Below the pieces are notes generated by a model. The model saw only the letters and a list, made by a program, of their open reading frames with translations. It made no database searches and was not told where the DNA came from. DNA of 64,000 nucleotides, from the NCBI GenBank assembly GCA_949318235.1, contig OX439133.1, positions 20,732,947 to 20,796,946 on the forward strand, written 5' to 3'. The DNA comes from Ecdyonurus torrentis (lineage: Eukaryota; Arthropoda; Insecta; Ephemeroptera; Heptageniidae). The position numbers and the translations under genes are program-made. Within the stretch, counting starts at the first letter, position 1. The number at the start of each line of letters is the position of its first letter. Of the stretch, positions 1 through 11,808 are shown piece by piece.

Positions 1-74
1 TAAAAAGCAAACCTTTTCCTTAATTTATGTCAATTAAAATTGTTACCACTAGTTAACTTAAATGTACGAGTGTT

Positions 75-366
75 TGTTGTGAGGCATCATATTTAGTGCG
101 CTTGGACGCCACTAATCAGTCACTAATCAGTATAAGATCAACTGTATTTTTGTTTATTTTCTTTGCAAAATGGTTTCATTTTGTGTTAGTGTAATTATCT
201 TTCTCAAATTATTTAAAATACTTATTCAAGCTATTGACAACATCAGTGCTCCCAAAAATATTGCCATTCTTAAAGTGGCAAAATATGTCATTTTCCTATA
301 GTGGTACATGTTATTGAGTGATCCAACATGTCATCATCCCTTAACACAAATGCATACACCCTATAA
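75..366 (-). mobile_element. Short DNA element, GGGTGTATGC family (copy 1)
   Basis: This stretch matches, in reverse orientation, the better preserved copy at 11420-11727. Shared parts include a GCGCTTGGA block, a block ending in AAAATATTG, and a right end reading TGCATACACCCTATA. The left end is decayed. It is non-autonomous, with no transposase reading frame. The family inserts at TA (see 11420-11727). Confidence 0.6.
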
Positions 367-375
367 ATAGAAAAT

Positions 376-1255
376 TATGTTTTTCAGTCCAACGTCTACA
401 TCTGAGTATATAAACCGGTACTCCAAATATAAAAATTAACTATAATTGTGAGGAAAAAAAAAAAAAAAGAAAAAAAAAAAAAAGAAAAAGAAAAAGAAAA
501 GAAAAAAAGAAGAAGTTTAAATACGCAAGAAAACTATTATTAATCAGTTACTCTAGCTATGTTGTATCAGATTAAAAATAGAATAATCTTATACATTACG
601 TGTTTGTACTACGTATTAACGATAGAAAGAAGAAATCGCGCTAGCGGCGGGTATTTTGGTAGCCTCCCCCATTGACCCCCCCCCCCCCCCCCGATTTACC
701 TGTTAGTATTCACAATTGCAGCAATTATTCACGTGACTGACAATTTTGTTATAGAAAACATTGTCTACAATACTAATGATAAATAATACACAACAATTTC
801 TGAATGAATTGACAGTGTATAATCAATACTCGTACTATTTTGCCCCTCTTTAGTCCCGACTTTTTTAAAAATTATTTTAATGTCATAGATTTTAACCACG
901 TTTATGTTCGGCTCTCAGAATGACAAAAATGTGTCTTCATCATTTTTTTTTTTTTTTTTTTTTTTTACTTTTGCGTTTTCTGTTTTCTGGTCCAATTTTT
1001 GTATTTATATCTCAATTTGTTCGATTTTTTTTATTCTTCTTCTTCATCTTCTTATTTTTTTGAATTATCCACTGTATTGTATACTGGGACTGAAGAAGTT
1101 ACATTGAAAGTTGAAATTTAGACAAGACGTAGACTTTACTGTGCTAAATTTCCCCCCCCCCCCCCCCTCAAACTTTTAGTTAAATTCTGCAGTGGCTGAT
1201 TTACCAATATTATCTTCCAATTTGTGAATAGAAAAATACATAGTTCTGATCAAGG
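376..1255. other. A+T-rich spacer with homopolymer runs
   Basis: No gene seen. The stretch holds an A/AG-rich tract (about 451-505), a 17-base C run (676-692) and a T run (943-966). A second C run lies at 1152-1167. The short reading frames here run through the homopolymers and have no recognisable content. Confidence 0.6.
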
Positions 1256-1257
1256 TA

Positions 1258-1377
1258 CAGCTGTGGCCAAAAGTTCCCGAACGGGGCAGCGGCAGCCGCT
1301 GCGTTTTCTCATAAAGACAGCATAGTGTGCTTGCGGGTTGCCTATGCAAATCGTTCGGGAACTTTTGGCCAGAGCTG
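1258..1377. mobile_element. 120-bp MITE, CAGCTSTGGCCAAAAG termini, TA target duplication
   Basis: The ends form an inverted repeat of about 26 bp: CAGCTGTGGCCAAAAGTTCC on the left against the same sequence with CTCTGG on the other strand. TA dinucleotides flank both ends (1256-1257 and 1378-1379). The centre contains GCAGCGGCAGCCGCTGCG. Terminal motif and TA duplication fit a Tc1/mariner-type non-autonomous element. Related copies lie at 35932-36046 and 58285-58405. Confidence 0.75.
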
Positions 1378-1379
1378 TA

Positions 1380-2209
1380 CATGTACTATACGGTTGAAAA
1401 AGCCGTTTGTATGCGCCTTAAATAAAGTTATTATATTATTAATTATAACTTTTAAACTAAATTTTAAGATAGTCTTGCGAATCAAAAGATCCATTATATG
1501 TGCAGCATTTTTAACAACAAAAAATGAATAAAATTTGCAATGATTAACGTTAAAGAAAATTAGAAGTTAGTTAGTTACTTCTATAATTAACATTTCGTCT
1601 AGTATATAAATTTTCAAATAAAATTAAAAACTAAATGGCACAAGAAATAAAACCATTTTTGGAAAGAATTTGCAATGCATTTTAACATTATTACATTAAA
1701 ATTTTAGCATTATATTTTATAAAACTAATGTGCACTAGTATGGAAAAATTATTACAACATTAAAATGCATCTTGCATATCAAAGTCCGCAATGCAGTACA
1801 AATTCAAAAGATGATAATAACAATTGCAGTATATAAAAAAAAAAAAATAAAAAAAAAACTTAGTTGAAGCTCAATATTTTTTTTATAAAGAATATTGCTA
1901 TAATGCATACTTTTTTATTCACTATTTTTTACTATCTTTTATATACACTTTTATTAATTATCATATCATATACTCTTTTATATAAATACTTTATTTTAAT
2001 TAAAATTCTTCACAGTGTAAGTAATTTTTTATAGAATGATTTTTCTGTCATTGTATGAACTAATTAATAAATAATTATGCAATATTTTGTAAGTTAAGTG
2101 TAAGTTTCTACTCTCTCTCCCTTTCTCTCATATAGCTGAAAATAAGGAGCTTTAAATAATCAATGATCTAGACTTGTTACTAAAATTAATTCAATAATAA
2201 TTTCCTATT
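1380..2209. other. A+T-rich spacer
   Basis: Nothing recognisable apart from A runs near 1838-1860 and a short CT-rich patch near 2111-2130. Confidence 0.5.
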
Positions 2210-2213
2210 TTAA

Positions 2214-2530
2214 AGTCATAGAAAACATGAAACAACACGTTCTTTTTAATCATTAAACACAAAATTGGATCTACAAAACATGATAATTTTTACCAGAATG
2301 TAAATGTGCCAAGACAAGAGAGCGTGAAAAAACTGTAAAGTATGCAATTTACGTGAATATTTCTGTTTATGACGTCAGAAACAGGCAAAAACTAGTATGA
2401 AAATGTTGTGCGGGTTGCATAGATCGAAATTTTCTGATCACTGCTCTACGACGCTACAGTTAGGTTTTTAGACCAATTAATGTTATTTATGTAAGTCCCA
2501 TCGAGTGTTTTGTGATGTAAATGCTAATGT
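2214..2530 (+). mobile_element. TTAA-flanked short DNA element, AGGCATAGACC family (copy 1, right end lost)
   Basis: The left end follows a TTAA (2210-2213) and reads AGTCATAGAAAACA. The body matches the complete copy at 51590-51926 through blocks such as ACCAGAATGTAAATGT, GTTTATGACGTCAGAAAC and GTGCGGGTTGCAT. The right terminal repeat is not recognisable. No coding capacity. Confidence 0.6.
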
Positions 2531-3060
2531 TTTCATGTTGTCTTAGCATTTTAGTATTAATCTCTATAAAAGAAGAAATAAACAGAAATATTTTGTGGTC
2601 GTAGATGACAGTCTGATATCTTTCAAGTCGGTTGCGAATTATAATATTAAGTCAAAGTAGAGAAGAAATGGTACATTAAAGATTAAACTATACGTTAAAC
2701 ATGTGAAAATACGAACAAATATTTGAGTTATTCCACTTTAGTTACATTCAAACGTGGAATTTCAAATTTTAGTCAAATTAGAAACTTTTCTTAAATTAAA
2801 AATATTATTTTAAAAAATTAATAATAATAACAAATAAATAATAATAAAAAAAAATGCTCAATTTCATTTGAAAATTATATTGTTTGTTTTCCTGGAAATA
2901 AAGACAGTACTAAGAATTGTTAAAGTTATTGTGAAAATATTGTTCCTCTTTTATCAAATTCCAGTCCAACTTATTCACCCACTTCTGCATTTTAAAAAAT
3001 AATAAAAATCTATAAAAATAATTTTGGAAAAATCCTACCAAAATTTTTTTCCCATACAAA
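2531..3060. other. A+T-rich spacer
   Basis: No gene, RNA or recognisable element seen in this stretch. Confidence 0.5.
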
Positions 3061-3084
3061 GTTGCAAATCTTCTATAAAATAGA

Positions 3085-3345
3085 AGACTGAGAAAAGAGA
3101 ATTGAGTGGAGAATTAAACAATCTCAGCAGAGCTCAATTATATAACAAAGTGCTAGCAGACGACTTTGTGTTTCTGATTCTATTTACTGTGGTTTCTTAA
3201 GGGTAAATTAAGCAACAATACCTCAAGTCAAGTAGTTTGATAATTTGTAGCTTGTAATAGTTGCTTCATTTCCCCATAATAAAGCATGTTAATTTAAAAA
3301 AGGAACACAAAGTGTTCTATTATAGCAATTTGTTAGTATTGTTGG
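3085..3345. mobile_element. Foldback element, diverged copy
   Basis: The sequence folds back on itself. The left arm contains CAAAGTGCTAGCAGACGACT and AAGCAACAATACCTCAAG. The right arm contains their approximate complements (AGTTGCTTCATTTCCCC, GGAACACAAAGTG). The same blocks build the two long foldbacks at 30291-31190, so this is a third, shorter and more decayed member. No reading frame of interest. Confidence 0.5.

Positions 3346-3348
<3 letters not shown>

Positions 3349-3377
<29 letters not shown>
3349..3377. repeat. Poly(A) run
   Basis: Almost uninterrupted A run directly after the foldback copy. Confidence 0.8.
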
Positions 3378-3646
3378 CTTTTTACTTAACTTTGTCTTTT
3401 AATCTATTTGAACAAAACCTCTTTCAAGATCTTCAATTGAGATCTTTTTCAAAAAAATTATAATAATAATAACAATAAAAATGGTTCGACTACTATATAA
3501 TTATAAATATATACACATAATATAACATACACACAACACAATAGACTATAAATTTCTGTATAGTATAAATTTACATAGAAATCGGTTAAAATAACAATAA
3601 TTTAGCATTTCTATGCTAATATTCTTAAATTACAAAAAGTCATAAA

Positions 3647-4458
<812 letters not shown>

Positions 4459-5360
4459 AAGCCTCGTTAATAATGGCTTTTTCTTAAGTGAAAATGCTAT
4501 TTTTTTCTACTTAAGAAAAAAAGTTAGATTAGTAGCTATATACTTAGAATTTCCACTTAAGAAAAAAATTTTGTCTTAATTTTTTAATTAGAACTTTCAA
4601 CGAACAATTTTTTCACTTAATTTTTTTTAAGTATTGAATTAAGTGTTGTTCACATGGAGTAAAAACTTAACGTCCGTCGACGTCCGTCGACGGGTATTGA
4701 CGGAAACTGACGGTTACGTGAATTTGTTTGTTTCACATGAGAAAAAAATTCGCATTACTGCGCATGCGCGGGAAAACTGACGGATACCGACGGATCGAGC
4801 TGCGCTAATATAAACATATCGCCCCTTTCACATGCATTATTGTTGACGGATACTGACGGATGGAGCTGCGCTTATGTAAACAAATGCAACAGTTCACATG
4901 CACCCGTCGCTACCCGTCAGTACCCGTCATTTTGACGGATAGCGACGGGTAGAAAAGCTGGGTGTTGCCAGCTTTGCCCGTCAGTATCCGTCGGTATCCG
5001 TCAGTTTTAAAACCATGTGAAAGTGTTTGTTTTTTTACATTATAAACAAGTTGCAACAATACTTTTTCAACTTTGTTTACCCGTTGACGTCCGTCGACGG
5101 ACGTAGAATTTTTGCTCCATGTGAATGATACTTTAGAAGAATTTTATTTAAAATTTGAATTTACGTAAGAATCAACTTGGGTTTGATTCTTTCGTAAATT
5201 AAAACAATTCTTCTAAGTAGCTACTTCAGAAAAAAATTAAGAAAAAAAAATGCTAAGTGAAATCAATTCATAAATTTATTAAGTGCAACAATAGTTTCAT
5301 TGTGAACACCAATCGATCTTAAGTGGAAGAAATTAGTATTTTTACTTGTGAACGAGGCTT
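4459..5360. mobile_element. Candidate outer DNA element, AAGCCTCGTT termini, carrying a nested palindromic element
   Basis: The left edge reads AAGCCTCGTTAATAATGG and the right edge AACGAGGCTT, a short terminal inverted repeat. Subterminal CTTAAG/CACTTAAG motifs occur in opposite orientations on the two sides. The CCGTC-rich palindromic block (4649-5126) sits inside. No transposase is present. The outer limits rest on the short inverted repeat only, so this is tentative. Confidence 0.4.
4649..5126. mobile_element. Palindromic element with dense ACGTCCGTCGACG/GACGGATA motifs
   Basis: The ends are inverted repeats: TTCACATGGAG with AACGTCCGTCGACG on the left, CCGTCGACGGACG and CTCCATGTGAA on the right. 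The interior repeats GACGGATA/TACCCGTC motifs many times in both orientations, along with several internal CACATG sites. This suggests successive nesting or internal duplication. A simpler relative with GCGTCGACG arms is at 52264-52467. Confidence 0.6.
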
Positions 5361-6058
5361 AACCTAGAACATAGGTATTATTATACTACAATAATATCTA
5401 TAATGCAGATACAATATGCTACAATAAAGGTGTGACTTACACTTACTTGTTAGATTAAGTGGTGTTGTTGTTTATAAATACCTGTTCAAAATTAAAGTAT
5501 ACCTATTGCAAAATACAGGATTCATGTACTTGGCATTGGCAGTAATTTTTTTCGGTTTACAAACTGTATAATTTAAATTTTTTTGTGGAGAACACATTTA
5601 ATAAAAATTCAATTTTTTTTCTTTTGTATTATTATAATTTTGACTATGTATGCGTTGTGTTAAAGTAATATTTTATTGGATGCAAGTACTACATGGTGTA
5701 TCTAATACACTATGCAGTTGTGGTATTTATATATGCCTTTCTTGTACACTTTCGACCGACTAAATTTTGTGTGTTATCAGTTATGATTTATCATATATTC
5801 CCGCTGCCAATAATTATGTTATATACATTATTATCAGTTATTGTAAAATTTAATATTTTATGTAGATTTATAATGTATATAATTTCGTTATCTATGTATA
5901 ATACGATATGAATTTGAGGAGACCAATACTTTGTTTATCACATATTATATATCATTGTTTATGATATTAATAATAATTATTATTATTGATGTGTATTAAT
6001 GGGTGAAATCACATTACAGACTACTCAATTTATGTTGTACTACATACATTAAAGCCAG
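5361..6058. other. A+T-rich spacer
   Basis: Nothing recognisable. A 72-codon frame at 5693-5911 is hydrophobic and low in complexity, and I do not regard it as a gene. Confidence 0.5.
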
Positions 6059-6059
6059 T

Positions 6060-6697
6060 TATAGGGTGTAAGCGTAAGCATTTATGTTTAAAGGAGTAGA
6101 CCGGAGAAAAAAATGAGCATTTATATCATAAAACACTTGATTGAATTTACATAAATAACATTAGTTTGTCTCAAAACCCAGCAATAGCCCCGTAGCAGTG
6201 ATCAGAAAATTCGATTTATGCAGCCCGCACAACATTTTCATATTAATTTGTGCATGTTTCTGATGTCTTAAACATGAATTTTTACGCAAATTGCATACTT
6301 TACAGTATTTTCACGCTCTCTGGTAGGGCTACATTAACATTCTGGTAAAAATTGTCATCAGTTTTAAAGATCCCGTTGCGTGTTTATTCATTAAAAAGCA
6401 CATGTTGTTTTATGTGGTCTATGGCTTTAAGTCATCAACATGTTGAATCACTCACTAACAAGGGCTGGTATAAGAAAATGACTCATTTTGCAAGTTAACA
6501 AATACCAAGGAATATTTGTGAGAGCATTATTGCTGATGCATTAGCATCTCAAGTATGTGAGAAAAATAATAATAACAAGATATGAATTGAGTTTACAATT
6601 CAAATATTATGTTTGTCCTGTAGTGAACAACGTTGTTTATTGATTAAGTATGGCGTCAAAGCACATTCAGTATGACGTCATATGAATACACCTTATA
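6060..6697 (+). mobile_element. GGGTGTATGC-family element split by a later insertion
   Basis: The left end TATAGGGTGTAAGC lies at 6060 and the right end GAATACACCTTATA near 6697. Between them the body matches the intact copy at 11420-11727, for example GTATGTGAGAAAAATAAT and TATGACGTCATATGAAT. After only about 30 bp of left end, the element is interrupted by the TTAA-flanked element at 6092-6426. Confidence 0.65.
6092..6426 (-). mobile_element. TTAA-flanked short DNA element, AGGCATAGACC family (copy 2), nested
   Basis: TTAA occurs immediately on both sides (6088-6091 and 6427-6430). The ends read AGGAGTAGACC and GGTCTATGGCT, an inverted repeat. The body is the reverse complement of 51590-51926. 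It has clearly jumped into the GGGTGTATGC-family element around it. TTAA target duplication is the rule for piggyBac transposases, but the terminal bases are not typical, so the superfamily stays open. Confidence 0.7.
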
Positions 6698-6752
6698 GTG
6701 TACATTTCTATAAATTGCTAACTTGAAAAAACAAATTTAAAATTGAATTTTA

Positions 6753-7766
6753 CTCGTAATCGACGATACTAAAAATAAATTTTGATTTGCTTCCAGTTGA
6801 TATCTTGTAATATTTTTCAAACTATTATTACTCTTTTAGCGAAAGTACAATGTAATGAAATAAATTTTAGTCTTACAAATATTGTACTAAACTCGTATTG
6901 TCTTTAAAAAATAAAATATAATACAAAAAGGTTTCTATGGAAATTATTGACGCTTATACTGCTGATAAAATGAGGTTTAAAATTTATAATGGATGTATCT
7001 CAGTGGGTATGTACGCTTTGTATTTGAACCTAGATATTTTGTACAGATTTTGCTTTGCGTAGACACAAAATAGGATATAAATCGAATATATTCTATAAAT
7101 ATACTTCTAGTCTTTCTATAGCGAAGATAATAATAATTTAGGTTTATAGCTTTAACATTTCAGAATTGAGGTTTTAATTGTGTGTACATGGTGTACATAT
7201 AGAATAAAGAAAAAAAAATTACTAAAATTTACGTCATTAAAAATAATATAATTATTATAGTATATTTTTACAATATGCGTAAACTATAGATAGTTGACAT
7301 TTGGCACGATAGATTTTAATATATATTCTTTTAAATTTTGATATAAGTAAATTATATATACAACAAAATAAGTAATAGATTTTATAAAAATACAAAAATT
7401 AATAACTATTATAATAATTATTATTTATGATAAATTGTTGTATTATTATTTTATTTATTTAATTAATTTTATGAAAAGTTTAATTTTTAATAAAATTTTT
7501 TATATAATTAAAGTATTTAAGAAGTTGTATATATGTTAGTATAAGTAATGTTTCTAATGTTTTACTTGATAACATGAGATTTAAGTGAAGTACTTTAGAC
7601 TCAAAGAAAATTGAAATAAGAAATTCTTCACTGGTGAGAGGTGAAATAAAGGATATTCCGTGAAATCAATATCACCATCATGAACATAAAGATCACTAGT
7701 CAAATATTATTAAATTTTCGTAAAATACATTCACCTTAATGCAACATATAGACTAAAAAGAAAGTC
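6753..7766 (+). repeat. Tandem array unit 1 (about 1 kb)
   Basis: First recognisable unit of the degenerate tandem array. It begins near CGTAATCGACGATA. A block TTGCTTYCAGTTGATATCTT follows, then a pyrimidine-rich stretch ending TTTTAG|CGAAAGTACAATGTAATG, AATAAA, a conserved ATTATTGACGCTTATACTG block, and an A+T-rich tail. Unit length to the next start is about 1014 bp. It is not protein-coding as it stands. Confidence 0.75.
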
Positions 7767-8754
7767 GCGTATATGAAGATAGTAAAAATACATTTTCAAT
7801 TGCTTTCAGTTGATATCTTGTAATATTTTTGTTACTTTAATTTCTTTTTAAGGGAAAGTACAAATAATGTAATGAAATAAATTTCAGTCTTACAAAGATT
7901 GTACTGTAACTTGTATTGTCTTTAAAAATAAAATATAATACAAAAAGGTTTCTATGAAAATTATTGACGCTTATACTGCTGATAAAATGAGGTTTAAAAT
8001 TTATAATGTATCTCAGTGTGTACGCTTTGTATTTGAACCTAGATATTTTGTACAGATATTTAAGGTACGTACGTTTTACTTTCTATAGACAGAAATGAGA
8101 TATAAATAAAATATATTCTATAAATATATTTCTAGTCTTTCTATAGCGAAGATAATAATAATTTAGATTTTTAGCTTTAACATTTCAGAATTGAAATTTC
8201 AATTGTGTGTATACAATAAAGAAAAAAAAGTAATACAATTTAAGTTATAATAAGCGGAAACTATAAATAGTTGCACTAAATGCGAATAGATTTTAATTAA
8301 CATAATTTTAAATTTTATATGTAAATATAAATACAACAAAATAATTAATTTATCAACTTATTAAAATTAGAAAAACTATCAATTATTATTAGTTATTATA
8401 TATTAATTATCATTAATTTTTGTGTTTTTTTTTGTTTGTTTAATTAGTTTTATTTTTAATTTTAATTTTTAATAAAATATTTTATATAGTTAAAGTAGTT
8501 GATATTTTCGATATATATTTTGTTAATAGTAAAATGTTAGAAAGTTTTCTTTTCATAAATAATAAGAGATGAGGAAGCTACTTGGGTTAATTAAATTGAT
8601 TAAGATATACCTGACTGATAGGGAAAATAAAGGAAATGCCGTGAAACAGATATCACCATTATAAATATAAAGTTGAATATCAATAGTCAATTGATACTAA
8701 AATGACGTAAAGTACATTTACTTTAATGCAACATACTGACTAAAAAAAAAAATT
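7767..8754 (+). repeat. Tandem array unit 2
   Basis: Matches unit 1 over its whole length (about 988 bp) with scattered substitutions and small indels, including a 4-base insertion in the GTACAATGTAATG block. No insertions of other elements. Confidence 0.75.
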
Positions 8755-9083
8755 ACGTAATCGACGATAGTAAAAATATTTTAAATTGCTTTCAGTTGAC
8801 ACACTTGTAATATTTTTATAACTTTTTTTTTTTTTTTTTTTTTTTTGCTCGTTTAGCGAAAGTACAATATAATGAAATAAATTTTATCTTACAAAGATTG
8901 TACTGTAACTTGTATTGTCTATAAAAATAAAATATAATACAAAAAGGTTTTAAATGAAAATTATTGACACTTTTACTGCTGATAAAGTGAGGTTTAAAAT
9001 TTATATGTACTTCAGTATGTACGTTTTGAATTTGAGCAGAGATATTTTGTACAGATATTTAATTTACGTACGTTTTACTTATA

Positions 9084-9603
9084 AGCTCGTTCTATAAAAT
9101 GCACACAAATATTGAGACAGCTTCGAAAATTTGCCTTTGTTATAAAATAAACAGCTGATTATAACGTCGTTATAAGGTATTTCTATAGATAGGTAATCCA
9201 AAGAGAATATCGTTATTCAATTTTCTGTTGCCTTTAATTTTATTTTATCCTGGAAGTTATATTTTGTTGCCCATTTGATCAATGTAATTTTGACCCGCAA
9301 TACACGTCTCCAGCTGACCAGTACTTTTCAGCGGGAATCCTCTCTGGATTACATAGGTTATCTACTTACATTACGTCGTTATACCTGTTTATTACGTTTA
9401 TACATATGGCCGATCATTGTTATTTCTTCTTTTAGAACTTTGAACTTGATAAGAAAGAAAGAAACTTCACAAAAAAAGTTCCAGTCTCAATATGCGACTC
9501 ACTTTTATCGGCTCAAAAAACAAGAGCAACCAATGAATGTGTCTTATTTTGTTGGTCAGCCAATCACTGTTGTTGAGATTCACTATACTTTACAGAACAA
9601 GCT
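9084..9603 (+). mobile_element. 520-bp non-autonomous DNA element, AGCTYGTTCTRTAAA termini
   Basis: It interrupts a tandem unit, so its limits can be read against neighbouring units. The left end is AGCTCGTTCTATAAAA; the right end, read inward on the other strand, is AGCTTGTTCTGTAAAG. ATA flanks both sides (9081-9083 and 9604-9606), consistent with a 3-bp target duplication. A 110-codon frame at 9275-9607 has no recognisable domain. Partial copies occur at 38614-38760, 40013-40250 and 50891-51016. The 3-bp duplication would fit a PIF/Harbinger-like mobiliser, but that is inference. Confidence 0.65.
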
Positions 9604-9793
9604 ATAGTATACACAAAATGAGATATAAATAGAATATTCTATAAATATATTTCTAATCTTTCTATAAGAGAAGATAATAATAGTTTAGGTTTATAGCTTT
9701 AACATAATTCAGAATTAATGTTTCAATTGTTAGTATAGAATAAAGAAAATACTAAAATTAACGTTATCAAAAATGATATATATTTTTTTAATA

Positions 9794-9988
9794 TCGATGT
9801 TTACCTGTCAAAGTGAACGAATTACACTTTACAAATTTCACTCAAAATGAACGATCTGCGTTTGGCGCTTCTACGCGTTTTAACATGAGAACTAGATGGG
9901 GGAACCTAGAATTTGTAAAGTGTAGAACATTCATTTTTCCCCAAATTTGTAAAGTGTAGTTCATTCACTTCGACGGGTAAGCATCGAT
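9794..9988. mobile_element. 195-bp palindromic MITE, CTACACTTTACAAATTT family (copy A)
   Basis: Long inverted arms run TCGATGTTTACCTGTCAAAG to the reverse complement of GACGGGTAAGCATCGA. Each arm carries TACACTTTACAAATTT. TA flanks both sides (9792-9793, 9989-9990), and comparison with neighbouring units confirms a clean insertion. Relatives: 53583-53772, 53263-53463, 41407-41625. Confidence 0.75.
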
Positions 9989-10471
9989 ATGCGTAAACAA
10001 TAGATAGTTGCCATATTGCACAATAGATTTTAATTTAGATATTTTTAAATTTTGATATAAGTAAATATATATACAACAAAAAAAATAATTTATTTTATAA
10101 AATTACAAAAACTAACAACAATGAGTTAATAATTATTATTTATGAGAAATTGTTGTATGATTATTTAATTTATTTAATTAGTTTTATTTTCAAGTTTAAT
10201 TTTTAATATTTTTATTTTTTATGTATAAATTATTTAATAATTTGTTACATGTATTGGTATAACGTACATTTTTGGTGGAAAGTGAAAATCATGAGAGTTA
10301 AGTGAAGTAGTTAAGATTAACAAAATTGTAATAAGAAATACTTTATGGAGAGGTAAAATAAAGGAAATTTCGTGAAACTCATAACACCTTCAATAACATA
10401 AATATCAATAGTCAAATAATAATGTCGTAAAGTACATTTACTTTAATGCAACATACTGACTAAAAAAAGTC

Positions 10472-11808
10472 ACGTAATTGAAGATAGTAAAAATACATTT
10501 TCAATTGCTTTCAGTTGATATCTTGTAATATTTTTGTTACTTTTATTTCTTTTTTAGCGAAAGTACAATGTAATGAAATAAATTTCAGTCTTACAAAGAT
10601 TGTACTGTAACTTGTATTGTCTTTAAAAATAAAATATAATACAAAAAAGTTGCTATGAAAAATATTGACGCTTATACTGCTGATAAAATGAGGTTTAAAA
10701 TTTATAATGTACCTCAGTTTGTACGTTTTGTATTTGAACCTAGATATTTTGTACAGATATTTAATAATGTACGTACGTTTTACTTTCAATAGACAGAAAT
10801 GAGATATAAATAGAATATTCTATAAATATATTTCTAGTCTTTCTATAGCGAAGATAATAATAATTTAGGTTTTTAGCTTTAACATTTCAGAATTGAAATT
10901 TCAACAGTAAGTATAGAATAAAGAAAATTTTTTTTTTAAAATTTACGTTATTAAAAATAATATATATTTTTTAATATGTGTGAACAATATATATAGTTGT
11001 ATTGTATTATGGTACAATATTTTAATTGAGGTATTTATAAATTTTGATATAAGTAAATATATATACCATAAAATAAGTAACTTATTTATCTATCAAAATA
11101 ACACAAATTAATTAATAAATAGTAGTTTGCAATATTTATTTATAATATGATAAATTGTTGTGTTATTAGTTTATTTATTTAATTAGTTTTATTTTTAAGT
11201 TTAATTTTTAATAAAATATTTTATATATTAAAAGTGTTTATCATATTGTTGAATATGATATTAAACATAATATGACGTACTTTGTTTTATTCAATAATGA
11301 GAGCTAAGTGAAGTACTTTAGATAACTGAATTGAAAAAAGAAATCCTTTACTGAGACGTAGAATAAAGGAAATGCCGTGAAATCAATAACATCATCATGA
11401 AGATAAAGCTCGATATCTATAGGGTGTATGCATTCATAGTAAAATGTCGACGCCATGTTGGATTATTCAATAACATCGGTGGCATAGGAAAAAAAATCAT
11501 TTTGCCAGTTTAAAAACACTATGCATTATTTTTGAGAGCATTGATGCTGTAAATATGTTGAATTAGTATCTCAGGTATGTGAGAAAAATAAAAATATTAA
11601 AAAACTGAATTATTTCCCAAAGAAAATTGGCTTTAATGAAGTTTGTCCTATGCTGAGCAATGTTATGCACTACTCCAGTATGGCCTCCAAGCGCAATAAA
11701 TATGACGTCAAAACCGCATACACCCTATAGTCAGATAATACTAAATTGTCATAAAGTACATTTACTTTAATGCAACATACTGACTAAAAAGAAAATAATA
11801 ATAATACA
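10472..11808 (+). repeat. Tandem array unit 4, with one insertion
   Basis: Full set of unit blocks; about 1.03 kb after removing the 308-bp element at 11420-11727. A 92-codon frame on the minus strand (10511-10789) is open only by chance. The equivalent frame is not kept in the other units. Confidence 0.7.
11420..11727 (+). mobile_element. 308-bp non-autonomous DNA element, TAGGGTGTATGC family (reference copy)
   Basis: Terminal inverted repeat TAGGGTGTATGC / GCATACACCCTA, flanked by TA (11418-11419 and 11728-11729) inside an array unit. Internal marks include CCAGTTTAAAAACACTATGC, a TGAGAAAAATAAA block, ATGCACTACTCCAGTATGG and a TATGACGTCA palindrome near the right end. No coding capacity. 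Other copies or fragments: 75-366, 6060-6697, 35125-35430, 40933-41300, 49020-49710. Confidence 0.75.

Larger units (their letters stand above)
8755..10471 (+). repeat. Tandem array unit 3, with two later insertions
   Basis: Carries all unit blocks. It is longer because of the 520-bp element at 9084-9603 and the 195-bp palindromic MITE at 9794-9988; without them it is about 1.0 kb. A T run (about 8822-8846) sits in the polypyrimidine part. Confidence 0.7.

Noticed and set aside
5693..5911. 72-codon hydrophobic frame as a membrane peptide
   Set aside because: A+T-rich DNA readily encodes hydrophobic runs; no signal, partner or conservation visible.
9275..9607. 110-codon frame as a possible gene
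   Set aside because: Inside a non-autonomous element whose other copies do not keep the frame; no recognisable domain and no ATG at its start.
10511..10789. 92-codon minus-strand frame
   Set aside because: Falls in one tandem unit; equivalent sequence in other units has stops, so no sign of constraint.
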